Assembly: GCA_026874595.1 (NCBI GenBank)
Contig: CM049310.1
Coordinates: 68,638,556 to 68,702,555, forward strand
DNA: 64,000 bases
Reading direction: 5' to 3'
Source: Sipunculus nudus
Lineage: Eukaryota; Annelida; Sipuncula; Golfingiida; Sipunculidae
Both the position numbers and the translations under genes were made by a program. Positions 34,079 to 48,162 of this stretch are shown in pieces. The notes under the pieces were generated by a model. That model did not search any database. It saw only the letters and a program-made list of their open reading frames with translations, and had not been told where the DNA came from. Positions within the stretch are counted from its first letter, which is position 1; the number at the start of each line of letters is the position of its first letter.

Positions 34079-37000
34079 GATCAAGAAAAATCCGGTCTGC
34101 ACCATACAGACGAACAAGAAATAACATGGGTCCGCCCTTTTCAGACGAACTAGAAACAAGATCAGTCTGCCCTCTTTAGATAAATATGAAACAACACGGG
34201 TCTCCCCTCTTCAGACGAACAAGAAGCAACACGGGTCTTCCCTGTTCAGACGAACAAGAAACAACACCGGGCTGCCCTCATCAGACGATCAAGAAATAAA
34301 ACCGATCCGCACTCTTCAAACTAAAAAGAAAGACACGGCTCTGCCTTCATTAGACGAACAAGAAACAACACGGGACTGCCCTCTTCGAACAAGAAACAAC
34401 AAGGGTCTATTTTCTTCAGACGGACAAGAAGGAGCACGGGTCTGTCTTCTTCGGACGAACAAGAAGGAACACGGGTCTGCCTTCTTCAGACGGACAAGAA
34501 ATAACACGGGTCTGCCCTCTTCAGACGAACAAGAAACAACACGGGTTTGACCTCTTCAGACGAACAAAAAACAATATCAGTCTGCCCTCTTCAGATGAAT
34601 AAATATCAACACGGGTATGCCTTCTTCAGACAATCAAGAAAGAACACAGGTCTGCCCTCTTCAGACGAAAAAGCAACAACACGGGTCTGCCCTTTTTAGA
34701 CGAAAAGGTAACAACACGTGTCTGCCCACTCCAGACGAACAATAAAAAACAACTCCGGTCTGTCACCTATATAGATGAACAAGAAACAACACGGGTCTGC
34801 CCTCTTCAGACGAACAAAAAACAACTCGGATCTGTCATCTTCAGATGAACAACAGCACAAGACTGGTCTGTCATCCTCAGACGAACAATAAGGAACAAGG
34901 GTCAACCCTCTTCAGACTAAAAAGTAACAACACGGGACTGTCCTCTTCAGACGAACAAGAAACCACGGATCTGTCCTCTTCAGACGACCAAGAAATAAAA
35001 TCGGTCTGCCCTCATCAGACGAACAAGAAACAACACGGGTTTGCCCTCTTCAGACGAAAAAGCAACAACATGTGTCTGCAGTCTTCAGATGATCAAGAAA
35101 CAACGCGAGTCTGCCCTATTCAGACGAACAAGAAATACCACGGGTCTGGCCTTTTCAGACGAAAAAGAAAAAATACGGGTCTGCCCACTTAAGACAAAAA
35201 AAAGAAACAACACGGGTCTGTCCTCTTTAGGCAAAAAAAAGGAGAAAAAACACGGGTTTGCCTTCTTCAAACGAACAAGAAACAACACGGGTCTGCCCTC
35301 TTCAGACTATAAAGTAACAACACGGGTCTGTCCTCTTCAGACGAAAAGGTAACAACACGCGTCTTTCGAGTCTAGCCTCTTCAGACGAAAACGTAAGAAA
35401 CAACACGGGTCTGCCTTCTTCAGACAAAAAAAACACGGGTCTGCCTTCTTCAAAAGAACAAGAAACAACACTGGTCTGCCTTCTTCAAACGAACAAGAAA
35501 CAAAACTGGTCTGCCCTCTTCAGACAATCAAGAAAAAAAACCGGATCTGCATCCTACAGACGAACAAGAAATAACATGGGTCTGCCCTCTTCGAACAAGA
35601 AACAACAAGGGTCTATTTTCTTCAGACGGACAAGAAGGAGCACGGGTCTGCCTTCTTAGGACGAACAAGAAGGAACACGGGTCTGCCTTCTTCAGACGAA
35701 CAAGAAATAACACGGGTCTGCCCTCTTCAGACGAACAAGAAACAACACAGGTCTGCCCTCTTTAGACGAACAAGAAACAACAACGGGCTGCCCTCATCAG
35801 ATGACCAAAAAATAAAATCGGTCCGCACTCTTCAAACTAAAAAGTAAGAACACGGCTCTTCCCTCATCAGACGAACAAGAAACAACAGGGGACTGCCCTC
35901 TTCAGACGATCAAATAAATAAAACCGGTCTACACTCTTCAGGCGAGAAAGTAAGAACACGTGTCTGCCCTCATCAGACGAACTAAAAACAACTCCGATGT
36001 GTCTATAGATGAACAAGAAACGACACGGGCCGGCCTATTCAATCGAACATAAAAAAAAACGACTCGGTTCTGTCATCTTCAGATGAACAACAGCACAAGA
36101 CTGGTCTGTCATTATCAGACGAACAAGAAACAACACAGGTCTGACCTATTCAGACGAACAAAAAACAACATCAGTCTGCCCTCTTCAGATGAATAGGAAT
36201 CAACACGGGTCTGCCTTCTTCAGACAATCAAGAAAGAACACAGGTCTGCCCTCTTCAGACAAACTAGCAACAACACGGGTCTGCCCTCTTCAGACGAAAA
36301 AGTAACAAAACGGGTCTGCCCTCTTCAGACGATCAAGAAAAATCCGGTCTGCACCATACAGACGAACAAGAAATAACATGGGTCTGCCCTTTTCAGACGA
36401 ACTAGAAACAAGATCAGTCTGCCCTCTTTAGATAAATATGAAACAACACGGGTCTCCCCTCTTCAGACGAACAAGAAGCAACACGGGTTTGCCCTGTTCA
36501 GACGAACAAGAAACAACACCGGGCTGCCCTCATCAGACGACCAAGAAATAAAACCGATCCGCACTCTTCAAACTAAAAAGTAAGAACACGGCTCTGCCCT
36601 CATTAGACGAACAAGAAACAACACGGGACTGCCCTCTTCGAACAAGAAACAACAAGGGTCTATTTTCTTCAGACGGACAAGAAGGAGCACGGGTCTGTCT
36701 TCTTCGGACGAACAAGAAGGAACACGGGTCTGCCTTCTTCAGACGAACAAGAAATAACACGGGTCTGCCCTCTTCAGACGAACAAGAAACAACACGGGTT
36801 TGACCTCTTCAGACGAACAAAAAACAATATCAGTCTGCCCTCTTAAGATGAATAAATATCAACACGGGTCTGCTTTCTTCAGACAATCAAGAAAGAACAC
36901 AGGTCTGCCCTCTTCAGACGAAAAAGCAACAACACGGGTCTGCCCTTTTTAGACGAAAAGGTAACAACACGTGTCTGCCCACTCCAGACGAACAATAAAA

Positions 37001-38500
37001 AACAACTCCGGTCTGTCACCTATATAGATGAACAAGAAACAACACGGGTCTGCCCTCTTCAGACGAACAAAAAACAACTCGGGTCTGTCATCTTCAGATG
37101 AACAACAGCACAAGACTGGTCTGTCATCCTCAGACGAACAATAAGGAACAAGGGTCAACCCTCTTCAGACTAAAAAGTAACAACACGGGTCTGTCCTCTT
37201 CAGACGAACAAGAAAACCACGGATCTGTCCTCTTCAGACGACCAAGAAATAAATTCGGTCTGCCCTCATCAGACGAACAAGAAACAACACGGGTTTGCCC
37301 TCTTCAGACGAAAAAGCAACAACATGTGTCTGCAGTCTTCAGATGATCAAGAAACAACGCGAGTCTGCCCTCTTCAGACGAACAAGAAATACCACGGGTC
37401 TGGCCTTTTCAGACGAAAAAGAAAAAATACGGGTCTGCCCACTTAAGACAAAAAAAAGAAACAACACGGGTCTGTCCTCTTCAGGCAAAAAAAGGAGAAA
37501 AAACACGGGTTTGCCTTCTTCAAACGAACAAGAAACAACACGGGTCTGCCCTCTTCAGACTATAAAGTAACAAAACGGGTCTGTCCTCTTCAGACGAAAA
37601 AGTAACAACACGCGTCTTTCGAGTCTAGCCTCTTGAGACGAAAACGTAAGAAACAACACGGGTCTGCCTTCTTCAGACAAATAAAACACGGGTCTGCCTT
37701 CTTCAAAGGAACAAGAAACAACACTGGTCTGCCTTCTTCAAACGAACAAGAAACAACACTGGTCTGCCCTTTTCAGACTAACTAGAATCAACACGGGTCT
37801 GCCCTCTTCAGACGAAAAAGCAACAGTACGTGTCTGCCGTCTTCAGACGAAAAAGTAACAACACGTGTCTGCCCTCATCAGACGATCAAGAAACAACACG
37901 GGTCTGCCCTCTTCAGGCGAACAAGAAACAACACGGGTCTACCCTCTTCAGACGAAAAAGCAACAACATGTGTCTGCAGTCTTCAGATGATCAAGAAACA
38001 ACGCGAGTCTGCCCTCTTCAGACGAACAAGAAATACCACGGGTCTGGCCTTTTCAGACGAAAAAGAAAAAATACGGGTCTGCCCACTTAAGACAAAAAAA
38101 AAAAAGAAACAACACGGGTCTGTCCTCTTTAGGCAAAAAAAGGAGAAAAAACAAGGGTTTGCCTTCTTCAAACGAACAAGAAACAACACGGGTCTGCCCT
38201 CTTCAGACTATAAAGTAACAACACGGGTCTGTCCTCTTAAGACGAAAAAGTAACAACACGCGTCTTTCGGGTCTAGCCTCTTCAGACGAAAACGTAAGAA
38301 ACAACACGGGTCTGCCTTCTTTAGACAAAAAAACACGGGTCTGCCTTCTTCAAAAGAACAAGAAACAACACTGGTCTGCCTTCTTCAAACGAACAAGAAA
38401 CAACACTGGTCTGCCCTCTTCAGACTAACTAGAATCAACACGGGTCTGCCCTCTTCAGACGAAAAAGCAACAATACGTGTCTGCCGTCTTCAGACGAAAA
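34079..38500 (+). repeat. ~2.25-kb higher-order repeat in the satellite
   Basis: Landmarks repeat at an offset of 2253-2254 bp: 34696/36949, 34845/37098 and 35041/37295. GATCAAGAAAAATCCGG recurs at 34079 and 36331. Parts between the landmarks differ, so the copies have since been shuffled or converted. Confidence 0.75.
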
Positions 38501-39639
38501 AGTAACAACACGTGTCTGCCCTCATCAGACGATCAAGAAACAACACGGGTCTGCCCTCTTCAGGCGAACAAGAAACAACACGGTTCTACCCTCTTCAAAC
38601 GAACAAGAAACCACACGGCTCTGTCCTCTTCAGACTAAAAAGTAACAACACGGGTCTGTCCTCTTCAGACGAACAAGAAACAACACGGTTCTGCCCTGTT
38701 CAGACGAACAAGAAACAATACGGGTCTGTCCTCTTCAGACGAACAAGAAACCATGGGTCTGCCCTCTTCGGACGTACAAGAAACAACACGGGTCTGCCCT
38801 CTTCAGACGAAAAAGCAACATCACGTGTCTGCCGTCTTCAAACGAAAAAGTAACATCACGTGTCTGCCCTCATCAGACGAACAAGAAACAACACGGGTCT
38901 GCCCTCATCAGACGAACAATAAAAAAAACCGGTCTGCACTCTTCATGCAAAAAAAGTAAGATCACGGCTCTTCACTCATCAGACGAACAAGAAACAACAC
39001 GGGTCTGCCCTCTTCAGACGATAAAAAAAACCGGTCTGCCCTCATCAGACGAACTTAAACCAACACGGATCTGCCCTCTTCAGACTAACTAGAAACAACA
39101 CAGGTCTTCCCTCTTCAGACAATCAAGCAAAAAAACCGGTCTGCACCATACAGACGAGCAAGAAATAACATGGGTCCGCCCTTTTCAGACTAACTAGAAT
39201 CAACACTGGTCTGCCTTCTTCAAACGAAAAAGAAACAACACTGGTCTGCCCTCTTCAGACTAACTAGAATCAACAAGGGTCTGCCCTCTTCAGACGAAAA
39301 GCAACAATACGTGTCTGCCGTCTTCTGACGAAAAAGTAACAACACGTGTCTGCCCTCATCAGACGATCAAGAAACAACACGGGTCTGCCCTCTTCAGGCG
39401 AACAAGAAACAACACGGGTCTACCCTCTTCAGACGAACAAGAAACCACACGGCTCTGTCCTCTTCAGACTAAAAAGTAACAACACGGGTCTGTCCTCTTC
39501 AGACGAACAAGAAACAACACGTGTCTGCCCTGTTCAGACGAACAAGAAACAACACGGGTCTGTCCTCTTCAGACGAGCAAGAAACCATGGGTCTGCCCTC
39601 TTCAGACGAACAAGAAACAACACGGTTCTACCCTCTTCA

Positions 39640-42600
39640 GACGAACATAAAACAATATCAGTCTGCCCTCTTCAGATGAATAAATATCAACACGTGTCTG
39701 CCTTCTTCAGACAATCAAGAAAGAACATAGGTCTGCCCTCTTCAGACGAAAAAGCAACAACACGGGTCTGCCCTTTTTAGACGAAAAGGTAACAACACGT
39801 GTCTGCCCACTCCAGACGAACAATAAAAAACAACTCCGGTCTGTCACCTATATAGGTGAACAAGAAACAACACGGGTCTGCCATCTTCAGACGAACAAAA
39901 AACAACTCGGGTCTGTCATCTTCAGATGAACAACAGCACAAGACTGGTCTGTCATCCTCAGACGAACAATAAGGAACAAGGGTCAACCCTCTTCAGACTA
40001 AAAAGTAACAACACGGGTCTGTCCTCTTCAGACGAACAAGAAACCACGGATCTGTCCTCTTCAGACGACCAAGAAATAAATTCGGTCTGCCCTCATCAGA
40101 CGAACAAGAAATAACACGGGTTTGCCCTCTTCAGACGAAAAAGCAACAACATGTGTCTGCAGTCTTCAGATGATCAAGAAACAACGCGAGTCTGCCCTCT
40201 TCAGACGAACAAGAAATACCACGGGTCTGGCCTTTTCAGACGAAAAAGAAAAAATACGGGTCTGCCCACTTAAGACAAAGAAAAAGAAGCAACACGGGTC
40301 TGTCCTCTTTAGGCAAAAAAAGGAGAAAAAACACGGGTTTGCCTTCATCAAACGAACAAGAAACAACACGGGTCTGCCCTCTTCAGACTATAAAGTAACA
40401 ACACGGGTCTGTCCTCTTCAGACGAAAAAGTAACAACACGCGTCTTTTGGGTCTAGCCTTTTCAGGCGAAAACGTAAGAAACAACACGGGTCTGCCTTCT
40501 TTGGACAAAAAAAAGGGTCGGCCTTCTTCAAAAGAACAAGAAACAACCCTGGTCTGCCTTCTTCAAACGAACAAGAAACAACACTGGTCTGCCCTCTTCA
40601 GACTAACTAGAATCAACACGGGTCTGCCTTCTTCAGACGAAAAAGCAACAGTACGTGTCTTCCGTCTTCAGACGAAAAAGTAACAACACGTGTCTGCCCT
40701 CATCAGACGATCAAGAAACAACACGGGTCTGCCCTCTTCAGGCGAACAAGAAACAACACGGGTCTACCCTCTTCAGACGAACAAGAAACCACACGGCTCT
40801 GTCCTCTTCAGACTAAAAAGTAACAACACGGGTCTGTCCTCTTCAGACGAACAAGAAACAACACGGTTCTGCCCTGTTCAGACGAACAAGAAACAACAAG
40901 GGTCTGTCCTCTTCAGACGAACAAGAAACCATGGGTCTGCCCTCTTCAGACGAACAAGAAACAACACGGTTCTGCCCTCTTCGGACGTACAAGAAACAAC
41001 ACGGGTCTGCCCTCTTCAGACGAAAAAGCAACATCACGTGTCTGCCGTCTTCAGACGAAAAAGTAAAATCACGTGTCGGCCCTCATCAGACGAACAAGAA
41101 ACAACACGGGTCTGCCCTCATCAGACGAACAATAAAAACAAACCGGTCTGCACTCTTCATGCAAAAAAAGTAAGATCACGGCTCTTCACTCATCAGACGA
41201 ACAAGAAACAACACGGGTGTGCCCTCTTCAGAAGAAAAAGCAACATCACGTGTCTTCCGTCTTCAGACGAAAAAGTAACATCACGTGTCTGCCCTCATCA
41301 GACGAACAAGAAACAACACGGGTCTGCCCTCATCAGACGAACAATAAAAAAAACCGGTCTGCACTCTTCATGCAAAAAAAGTAAGATCACGGCTCTTCAC
41401 TCATCAGACGAACAAGAAACAACACGGGTCTGCCCTCTTCAGACGATAAAAAAATCCGGTCTGCCCTCATCAGACGAACTTTAACCAACACGGGTCTGCC
41501 CTCTTCAGACGAACAAGAAATACCACGGGTCTGGCCTTTTCAGACGAAAAGAAAAAAAACCAGTCTGCCCACTTAAGACAAAAAAAAGAAACAACACGGG
41601 TCTGTCCTCTTTAGGCAAAAAAAAAGAGAAAAAACACGGGTTTGCCTTCTTCAAACGAACAAGAAACAACACGGGTCTGCCCTCTTCAGACTAGCTAGAA
41701 TCAACAAGGGTCTCCCCTCTTCAGACGAAAAAGCAACAATACGTGTCTCCCGTCTTCAGACGAAAAAGTAACATAACGTGTCTGCCCTCATCAGACGATC
41801 AAGAAACAACACCGGTCAGTCCTCTTCAGGCGAACAAGAAACAACACGGGTCTACCCTCTTCAGACGAACAAGAAACCACACGGCTCTGTCCTCTTCAGA
41901 CTAAAAAGTAACAACACGGGTCTGTCCTCTTCAGACGAACAAGAAACAACACGGTTCTGCCCTGTTCAAACGAACAAGAAACAACACGGGTCTGTCCTCT
42001 TCAGACGATCAAGAAACCATGGGTCTGCCCTCTTCAGACGAACAAGAAACAACACGGTTCTGCCCTCTTCGGACGTACAAGAAACAACACGGGTCTGCCC
42101 TCTTCAGACGAAAAAGCAACATCATGTGTCTGCCGTCTTCAGACGAAAAAGTAAAATCACGTGTCTGCCCTCATCATCAGACGAACAAGAAACAACACGG
42201 GTCTGCCCTCATCAGACGAACAATAAAAAAAACCGGTCTGCACTCTTCATGCAAAAAAAGTAAGATCACGGCTCTTCACTCATCAGACGAACAAGAAACA
42301 ACACGGGTCTGCCCTCTTCAGACGATAAAAAAAAACCGGTCTGCCCTCATCAGACGAACTTAAACCAACACGGGTCTGCCCTCTTCAGACTAACTAGAAA
42401 CAACACAGGTCTTCCCTCTTCAGACAATCAAGCAAAAAAACCGGTCTGCACCCTACAGACGAACAAGAAAAAACATGGGTCCGCCCTTTTCAGACTAACT
42501 AGAATCAACACTGGTCTGCCTTCTTCAGACTAACTAGAATCAACAAGGGTCTGCCCTCTTCAGACGAAAAAGCAACAATACGTGTCTGCCGTCTTCAGAC

Positions 42601-45600
42601 GAAAAAGTAACATAACGTGTCTGCCCTCATCAGACGATCGAGAAACAACACCGGTCAGCCCTCTTCAGGCGAACAAGAAACAACACGGGTCTACCCTCTT
42701 CAGACGAACAAGAAACCACACGGCTCTGTCCTCTTCAGACTAAAAAGTAACAACACGGGTCTGTCCTCTTCAGACGAACAAGAAACAACACGGTTCTGCC
42801 CTGTTCAGACGAACAAGAAACAACACGGGTCTGTCCTCTTCAGACGATCAAGAAACCATGGGTCTGCCCTCTTCAGACGAACAAGAAACAACACGGTTCT
42901 GCCCTCTTCGGACGTACAAGAAACAACACGGGTCTGCCCTCTTCAGACGAAAAAGCAACATCACGTGTCTGCCGTCTTCAGACGAAAAAGTAAAATCACG
43001 TGTCGGCCCTCATCAGACGAACAAGAAACAACACGGGTCTGCCCTTATCAGACGAACAATAAAAAAAAACCGGTCTGCACTCTTCATGCAAAAAAAAGTA
43101 AGATCACGGCTCTTCACTCATCAGACGAACAAGAAACAACACGGGTGTGCTCTCTTCAGACGAAAAAGCAACATCACGTGTCTTCCGTCTTCAGACGAAA
43201 AAGTAACATCACGTGTCTGCCCTCATCAGACGAACAAGAAACAACACGGGTCTGCCCTCATCAGACGAACAATAAAAAAAACCGGTCTACACTCTTCATG
43301 CAAAAAAAGTAAGATCACCTCTCTTCACTCATCAGACGAACATAAAACAATATCAGTCTGCCCTCTTCAGATGAATAAATATCAACACGGGTCTGCCTTC
43401 TTCAGACAATCAAGAAAGAACATAGGTCTGCCCTCTTCAGACGAAAAAGCAACAACACGGGTCTGCCCTTTTTAGACGAAAAGGTAACAACACGTGTCTG
43501 CCCACTCCAGACGAACAATAAAAAACAACTCCGGTCTGTCACCTATATAGATGAACAAGAAACAACACGGGTCTGCCCTCTTTAGACGAACAAAAAACAA
43601 CTCGGGTCTGTCATCTTCAGATGAACAACAGCACAAGACTGGTCTGTCATCCTCAGACGAACAATAAGGAACAAGGGTCAACCCTCTTCAGACTAAAAAG
43701 TAACAACACGGGTCTGTCCTCTTCAGACGAACAAGAAACCACGGATCTGTCCTCTTCAGACGACCAAGAAATAAATTCGGTCTGCCCTCATCAGACGAAC
43801 AAGAAACAACACGGGTTTGCCCTCTTCAGACGAAAAAGCAACAACATGTGTCTGCAGTCTTCAGATGATCAAGAAACAACGCGAGTCTGCCCTCTTCAGA
43901 CGAACAAGAAATACCACGGGTCTGGCCTTTTCAGACGAAAAAGAAAAAATACGGGTCTGCCCACTTAAGACAAAGAAAAAGAAGCAACACGGGTCTGTCC
44001 TCTTTAAGCAAAAAAAGGAGAAAAAACACGGGTTTGCCTTCTTCAAACGAACAAGAAACAACACGGGTCTGCCCTCTTCAGACTATAAAGTAACAACACG
44101 GGTCTGTCCTCTTCAGACGAAAAAGTAACAACACGCGTCTTTTGGGTCTAGCCTCTTCAGGCGAAAACGTAAGAAACAACACGGGTCTGCCTTCTTTGGA
44201 CAAAAAAAAAGGGTCGGCCTTCTTCAAAAGAACAAGAAACAACCCTGGTGTGCCTTCTTCAAACGAACAAGAAACAACACTGGTCTGCCCTCTTCAGACT
44301 AACTAGAATCAACACGGGTCTGCCCTCTTCAGACGAAAAAGCAACAGTACGTGTCTGCCGTCTTCAGACGAAAAAGTAACAACACGTGTCTGCCCTCATC
44401 AGACGATCAAGAAACAACACGGGTCTGCCCTCTTCAGGCGAACAAGAAACAACACGGGTCTACCCTCTTCAGACGAACAAGAAACCACACGGCTCTGTCC
44501 TCTTCAGACTAAAAAGTAACAACACGGGTCTGTCCTCTTCAGACGAACAAGAAACAACACGGTTCTGCCCTGTTCAGACGAACAAGAAACAACACGGGTC
44601 TGTCCTCTTCAGACGAACAAGAAACCATGGGTCTGCCCTCTTCAGACGAACAAGAAACAACACGGTTCTGCCCTCTTCGGACGTACAAGAAACAACACGG
44701 GTCTGCCCTCTTCAGACGAAAAAGCAACATCACGTGTCTGCCGTCTTCAGACGAAAAAGTAAAATCACGTGTCGGCCCTCATCAGACGAACAAGAAACAA
44801 CACGGGCCTGCCCTCATCAGACGAACAATAAAAACAAACCGGTCTGCACTCTTCATGCAAAAAAAGTAAGATCACGGCTCTTCACTCATCAGACGAACAA
44901 GAAACAACACGGGTGTGCCCTCTTCAGACGAAAAAGCAACATCACGTGTCTTCCGTCTTCAGACGAAAAAGTAACATCACGTGTCTGCCCTCATCAGACG
45001 AACAAGAAACAACACGGGTCTGCCCTCATCAGACGAACAATAAAAAAAACCGGTCTGCACTCTTCATGCAAAAAAAGTAAGATCACGGCTCTTCACTCAT
45101 CAGACGAACAAGAAACAACACGGGTCTGCCCTCTTCAGACGATAAAAAAAACCGGTCTGCCCTCATCAGACGAACTTAAACCAACACGGGTCTGTCCTCT
45201 TCAGACTAACTAGAAACAACACAGGTCTTCCCTCTTCAGACAATCAAGCAAAAAAAACCGGTCTGCACCCTACAGACGAACAAGAAAAAACATGGGTCCG
45301 CCCTTTTCAGACTAACTAGAATCAACACTGGTCTGCCTTCTTCAAACGAACAAGAAACAACACTGGTCTGCCCTCTTCAGACTAACTAGAATCAACAAGG
45401 GTCTGCCCTCTTCAGACGAAAAAGCAACAATACGTGTCTGCCGTCTTCAGACGAAAAAGTAACATAACGTGTCTGCCCTCATCAGACGATCAAGAAACAA
45501 CACCGGTCAGCCCTCTTCAGGCGAACAAGAAACAACACGGGTCTACCCTCTTCAGACGAACAAGAAACCACACGGCTCTGTCCTCTTCAGACTAAAAAGT

Positions 45601-47030
45601 AACAACACGGGTCTGTCCTCTTCAGACGAACAAGAAACAACACGGTTCTGCCCTGTTCAGACGAACAAGAAACAACACGGGTCTGTCCTCTTCAGACGAT
45701 CAAGAAACCATGGGTCTGCCCTCTTCAGACGAACAAGAAACAACACGGTTCTGCCCTCTTCGAACGTACAAGAAACAACACGGGTCTGCCCTCTTCAGAC
45801 GAAAAAGCAACATCATGTGTCTGCCGTCTTCAGACGAAAAAGTAAAATCACGTGTCTGCCCTCATCATCAGACGAACAAGAAACAACACGGGTCTGCCCT
45901 CATCAGACGAACAATAAAAAAAACCGGTCTGCACTCTTCATGCAAAAAAAGTCAGATCACGGCTCTTCACTCATCAGACGAACAAGAAACAACACGGGTC
46001 TGCCCTCTTCAGACGATAAAAAAAAACCGGTCTGCCCTCATCAGACGAACTTAAACCAACACGGGTCTGCCCTCTTCAGACTAACTAGAAACAACACAGG
46101 TCTTCCCTCTTCAGACAATCAAGCAAAAAAACCGGTCTGCACCCTACAGACGAACAAGAAAAAACATGGGTCCGCCCTTTTCAGACTAACTAGAATCAAC
46201 ACTGGTCTGCCTTCTTCAAACGAACAAGAAACAACACTGGTCTGCCCTCTTCAGACTAACTAGAATCAACAAGGGTCTGCCCTCTTCAGACGAAAAAGCA
46301 ACAATACGTGTCTGCCGTCTTCAGACGAAAAAGTAACATAACGTGTCTGCCCTCATCAGACGATCGAGAAACAACACCGGTCAGCCCTCTTCAGGCGAAC
46401 AAGAAACAACACGGGTCTACCCTCTTCAGACGAACAAGAAACCACACGGCTCTGTCCTCTTCAGACTAAAAAGTAACAACACGGGTCTGTCCTCTTCAGA
46501 CGAACAAGAAACAACACGGTTCTGCCCTGTTCAGACGAACAAGAAACAACACGGGTCTGTCCTCTTCAGACGATCAAGAAACCATGGGTCTGCCCTCTTC
46601 AGACGAACAAGAAACAACACGGTTCTGCCCTCTTCGGACGTACAAGAAACAACACGGGTCTGCCCTCTTCAGACGAAAAAGCAACATCACGTGTCTGCCG
46701 TCTTCAGACGAAAAAGTAAAATCACGTGTCGGCCCTCATCAGACGAACAAGAAACAACACGGGTCTGCCCTTATCAGACGAACAATAAAAAAAAACCGGT
46801 CTGCACTCTTCATGCAAAAAAAAGTAAGATCACGGCTCTTCACTCATCAGACGAACAAGAAACAACACGGGTGTGCTCTCTTCAGACGAAAAAGCAACAT
46901 CACGTGTCTTCCGTCTTCAGACGAAAAAGTAACATCACGTGTCTGCCCTCATCAGACGAATAAGAAACAACACGGGTGTGCCCTCATCAGACGAACAATA
47001 AAAAAAACCGGTCTACACTCTTCATGCAAA
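39640..47030 (+). repeat. ~3.7-kb higher-order tandem duplication in the satellite
   Basis: Landmarks repeat at an offset of 3691-3696 bp: 39777/43472, 39926/43621, 40122/43817, 40690/44386 and 41778/45469. Toward the right the offset grows to 3726 (42617/46343), consistent with one extra 35-bp unit gained in one copy. Confidence 0.8.
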
Positions 47031-48072
47031 AAACGTAAGATCACGGCTCTTCACTCATCAGACGAACAAGAAACAACACGGGTCTGCCCTCTTCAGACGA
47101 TAAAAAAAAACCGGTCTGCCCTCATCAGACGAACTTAAACCAACACGGGTCTGCCCTCTTCAGACTAACTAGAAACAACACAGGTCTTCCCTCTTCAGAC
47201 AATCAAGCAAAAAACCGGTCTGCACCCTACAGACGAACAAGAAAAAACATGGGTCCGCCCTTTTCAGACTAACTAGAATCAACAAGGGTCTGCCCTCTTC
47301 AAACGAAAAAGCAACAATACGTGTCTGCCGTCTTCAGACGAAAAAGTAACATAACGTGTCTGCCCTCATCAGACGATCAAGAAACAACACCGGTCAGCCC
47401 TCTTCAGGCGAACAAGAAACAACACGGGTCTACCCTCTTCAGACGAACAAGAAACCACACGGCTCTGTCCTCTTCAGACTAAAAAGTAACAACACGGGTC
47501 TGTCCTCTTCAGACGAACAAGAAACAACACGGTTCTGCCCTGTTCAGACGAACAAGAAACAACACGGGTCTGTCCTCTTCAGACGATCAAGAAACCATGG
47601 GTCTGCCCTCTTCAGACGAACAAGAAACAACACGGGTCTGCCCTCTTTAGACTAACTAGAAACAACACAGGTCTTCCCTCTTCAGACAATCAAGCAAAAA
47701 AACCGGTCTGCACCCTACAGACGAACAAGAAATAACATGGGTCCGCCCTTTTCAGACTAACTAGAATCAACACTGGTCTGCCTTCTTCAAACGAACAAGC
47801 AAAAAAACCGGTCTGCACCCTACAGACGAACAAGAAATAACATGGGTCCGCCCTTTTCAGACGAACTAGAAACAATATCAGTCTGCCCTCTTCAGATAAA
47901 TATGAAACAACACGGGTCTATCAAAAAAATAAAACCGGTCTGCACCCTTCAGACAAAAGAAGTAAGAACATGTGTCTGCCCTCATCAGGCGAACTAAAAA
48001 CAACACGTGTCTGCCCTCTTTAGACGAACAAGAAACAACACGGGTCTGTCCTCTTCAGATGAATATAAAAAA

Positions 48073-48162
48073 CACTGGTCCGTTCTCTTCTGCTAAATGT
48101 GAATCACTTGGCTGTTTGGGATAAAAAATTGAGCTGCTGGTCAAAAGATGATATCCGGTCTA
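48073..48162 (+). repeat. Captured flank spacer, internal copy 1
   Basis: A ~90-bp non-satellite segment beginning CACTGGTCCGTTCTCTTCTG and ending near ATGATATCCGGTCTAG interrupts the array. It matches the unique right flank at 62374-62460. Confidence 0.9.
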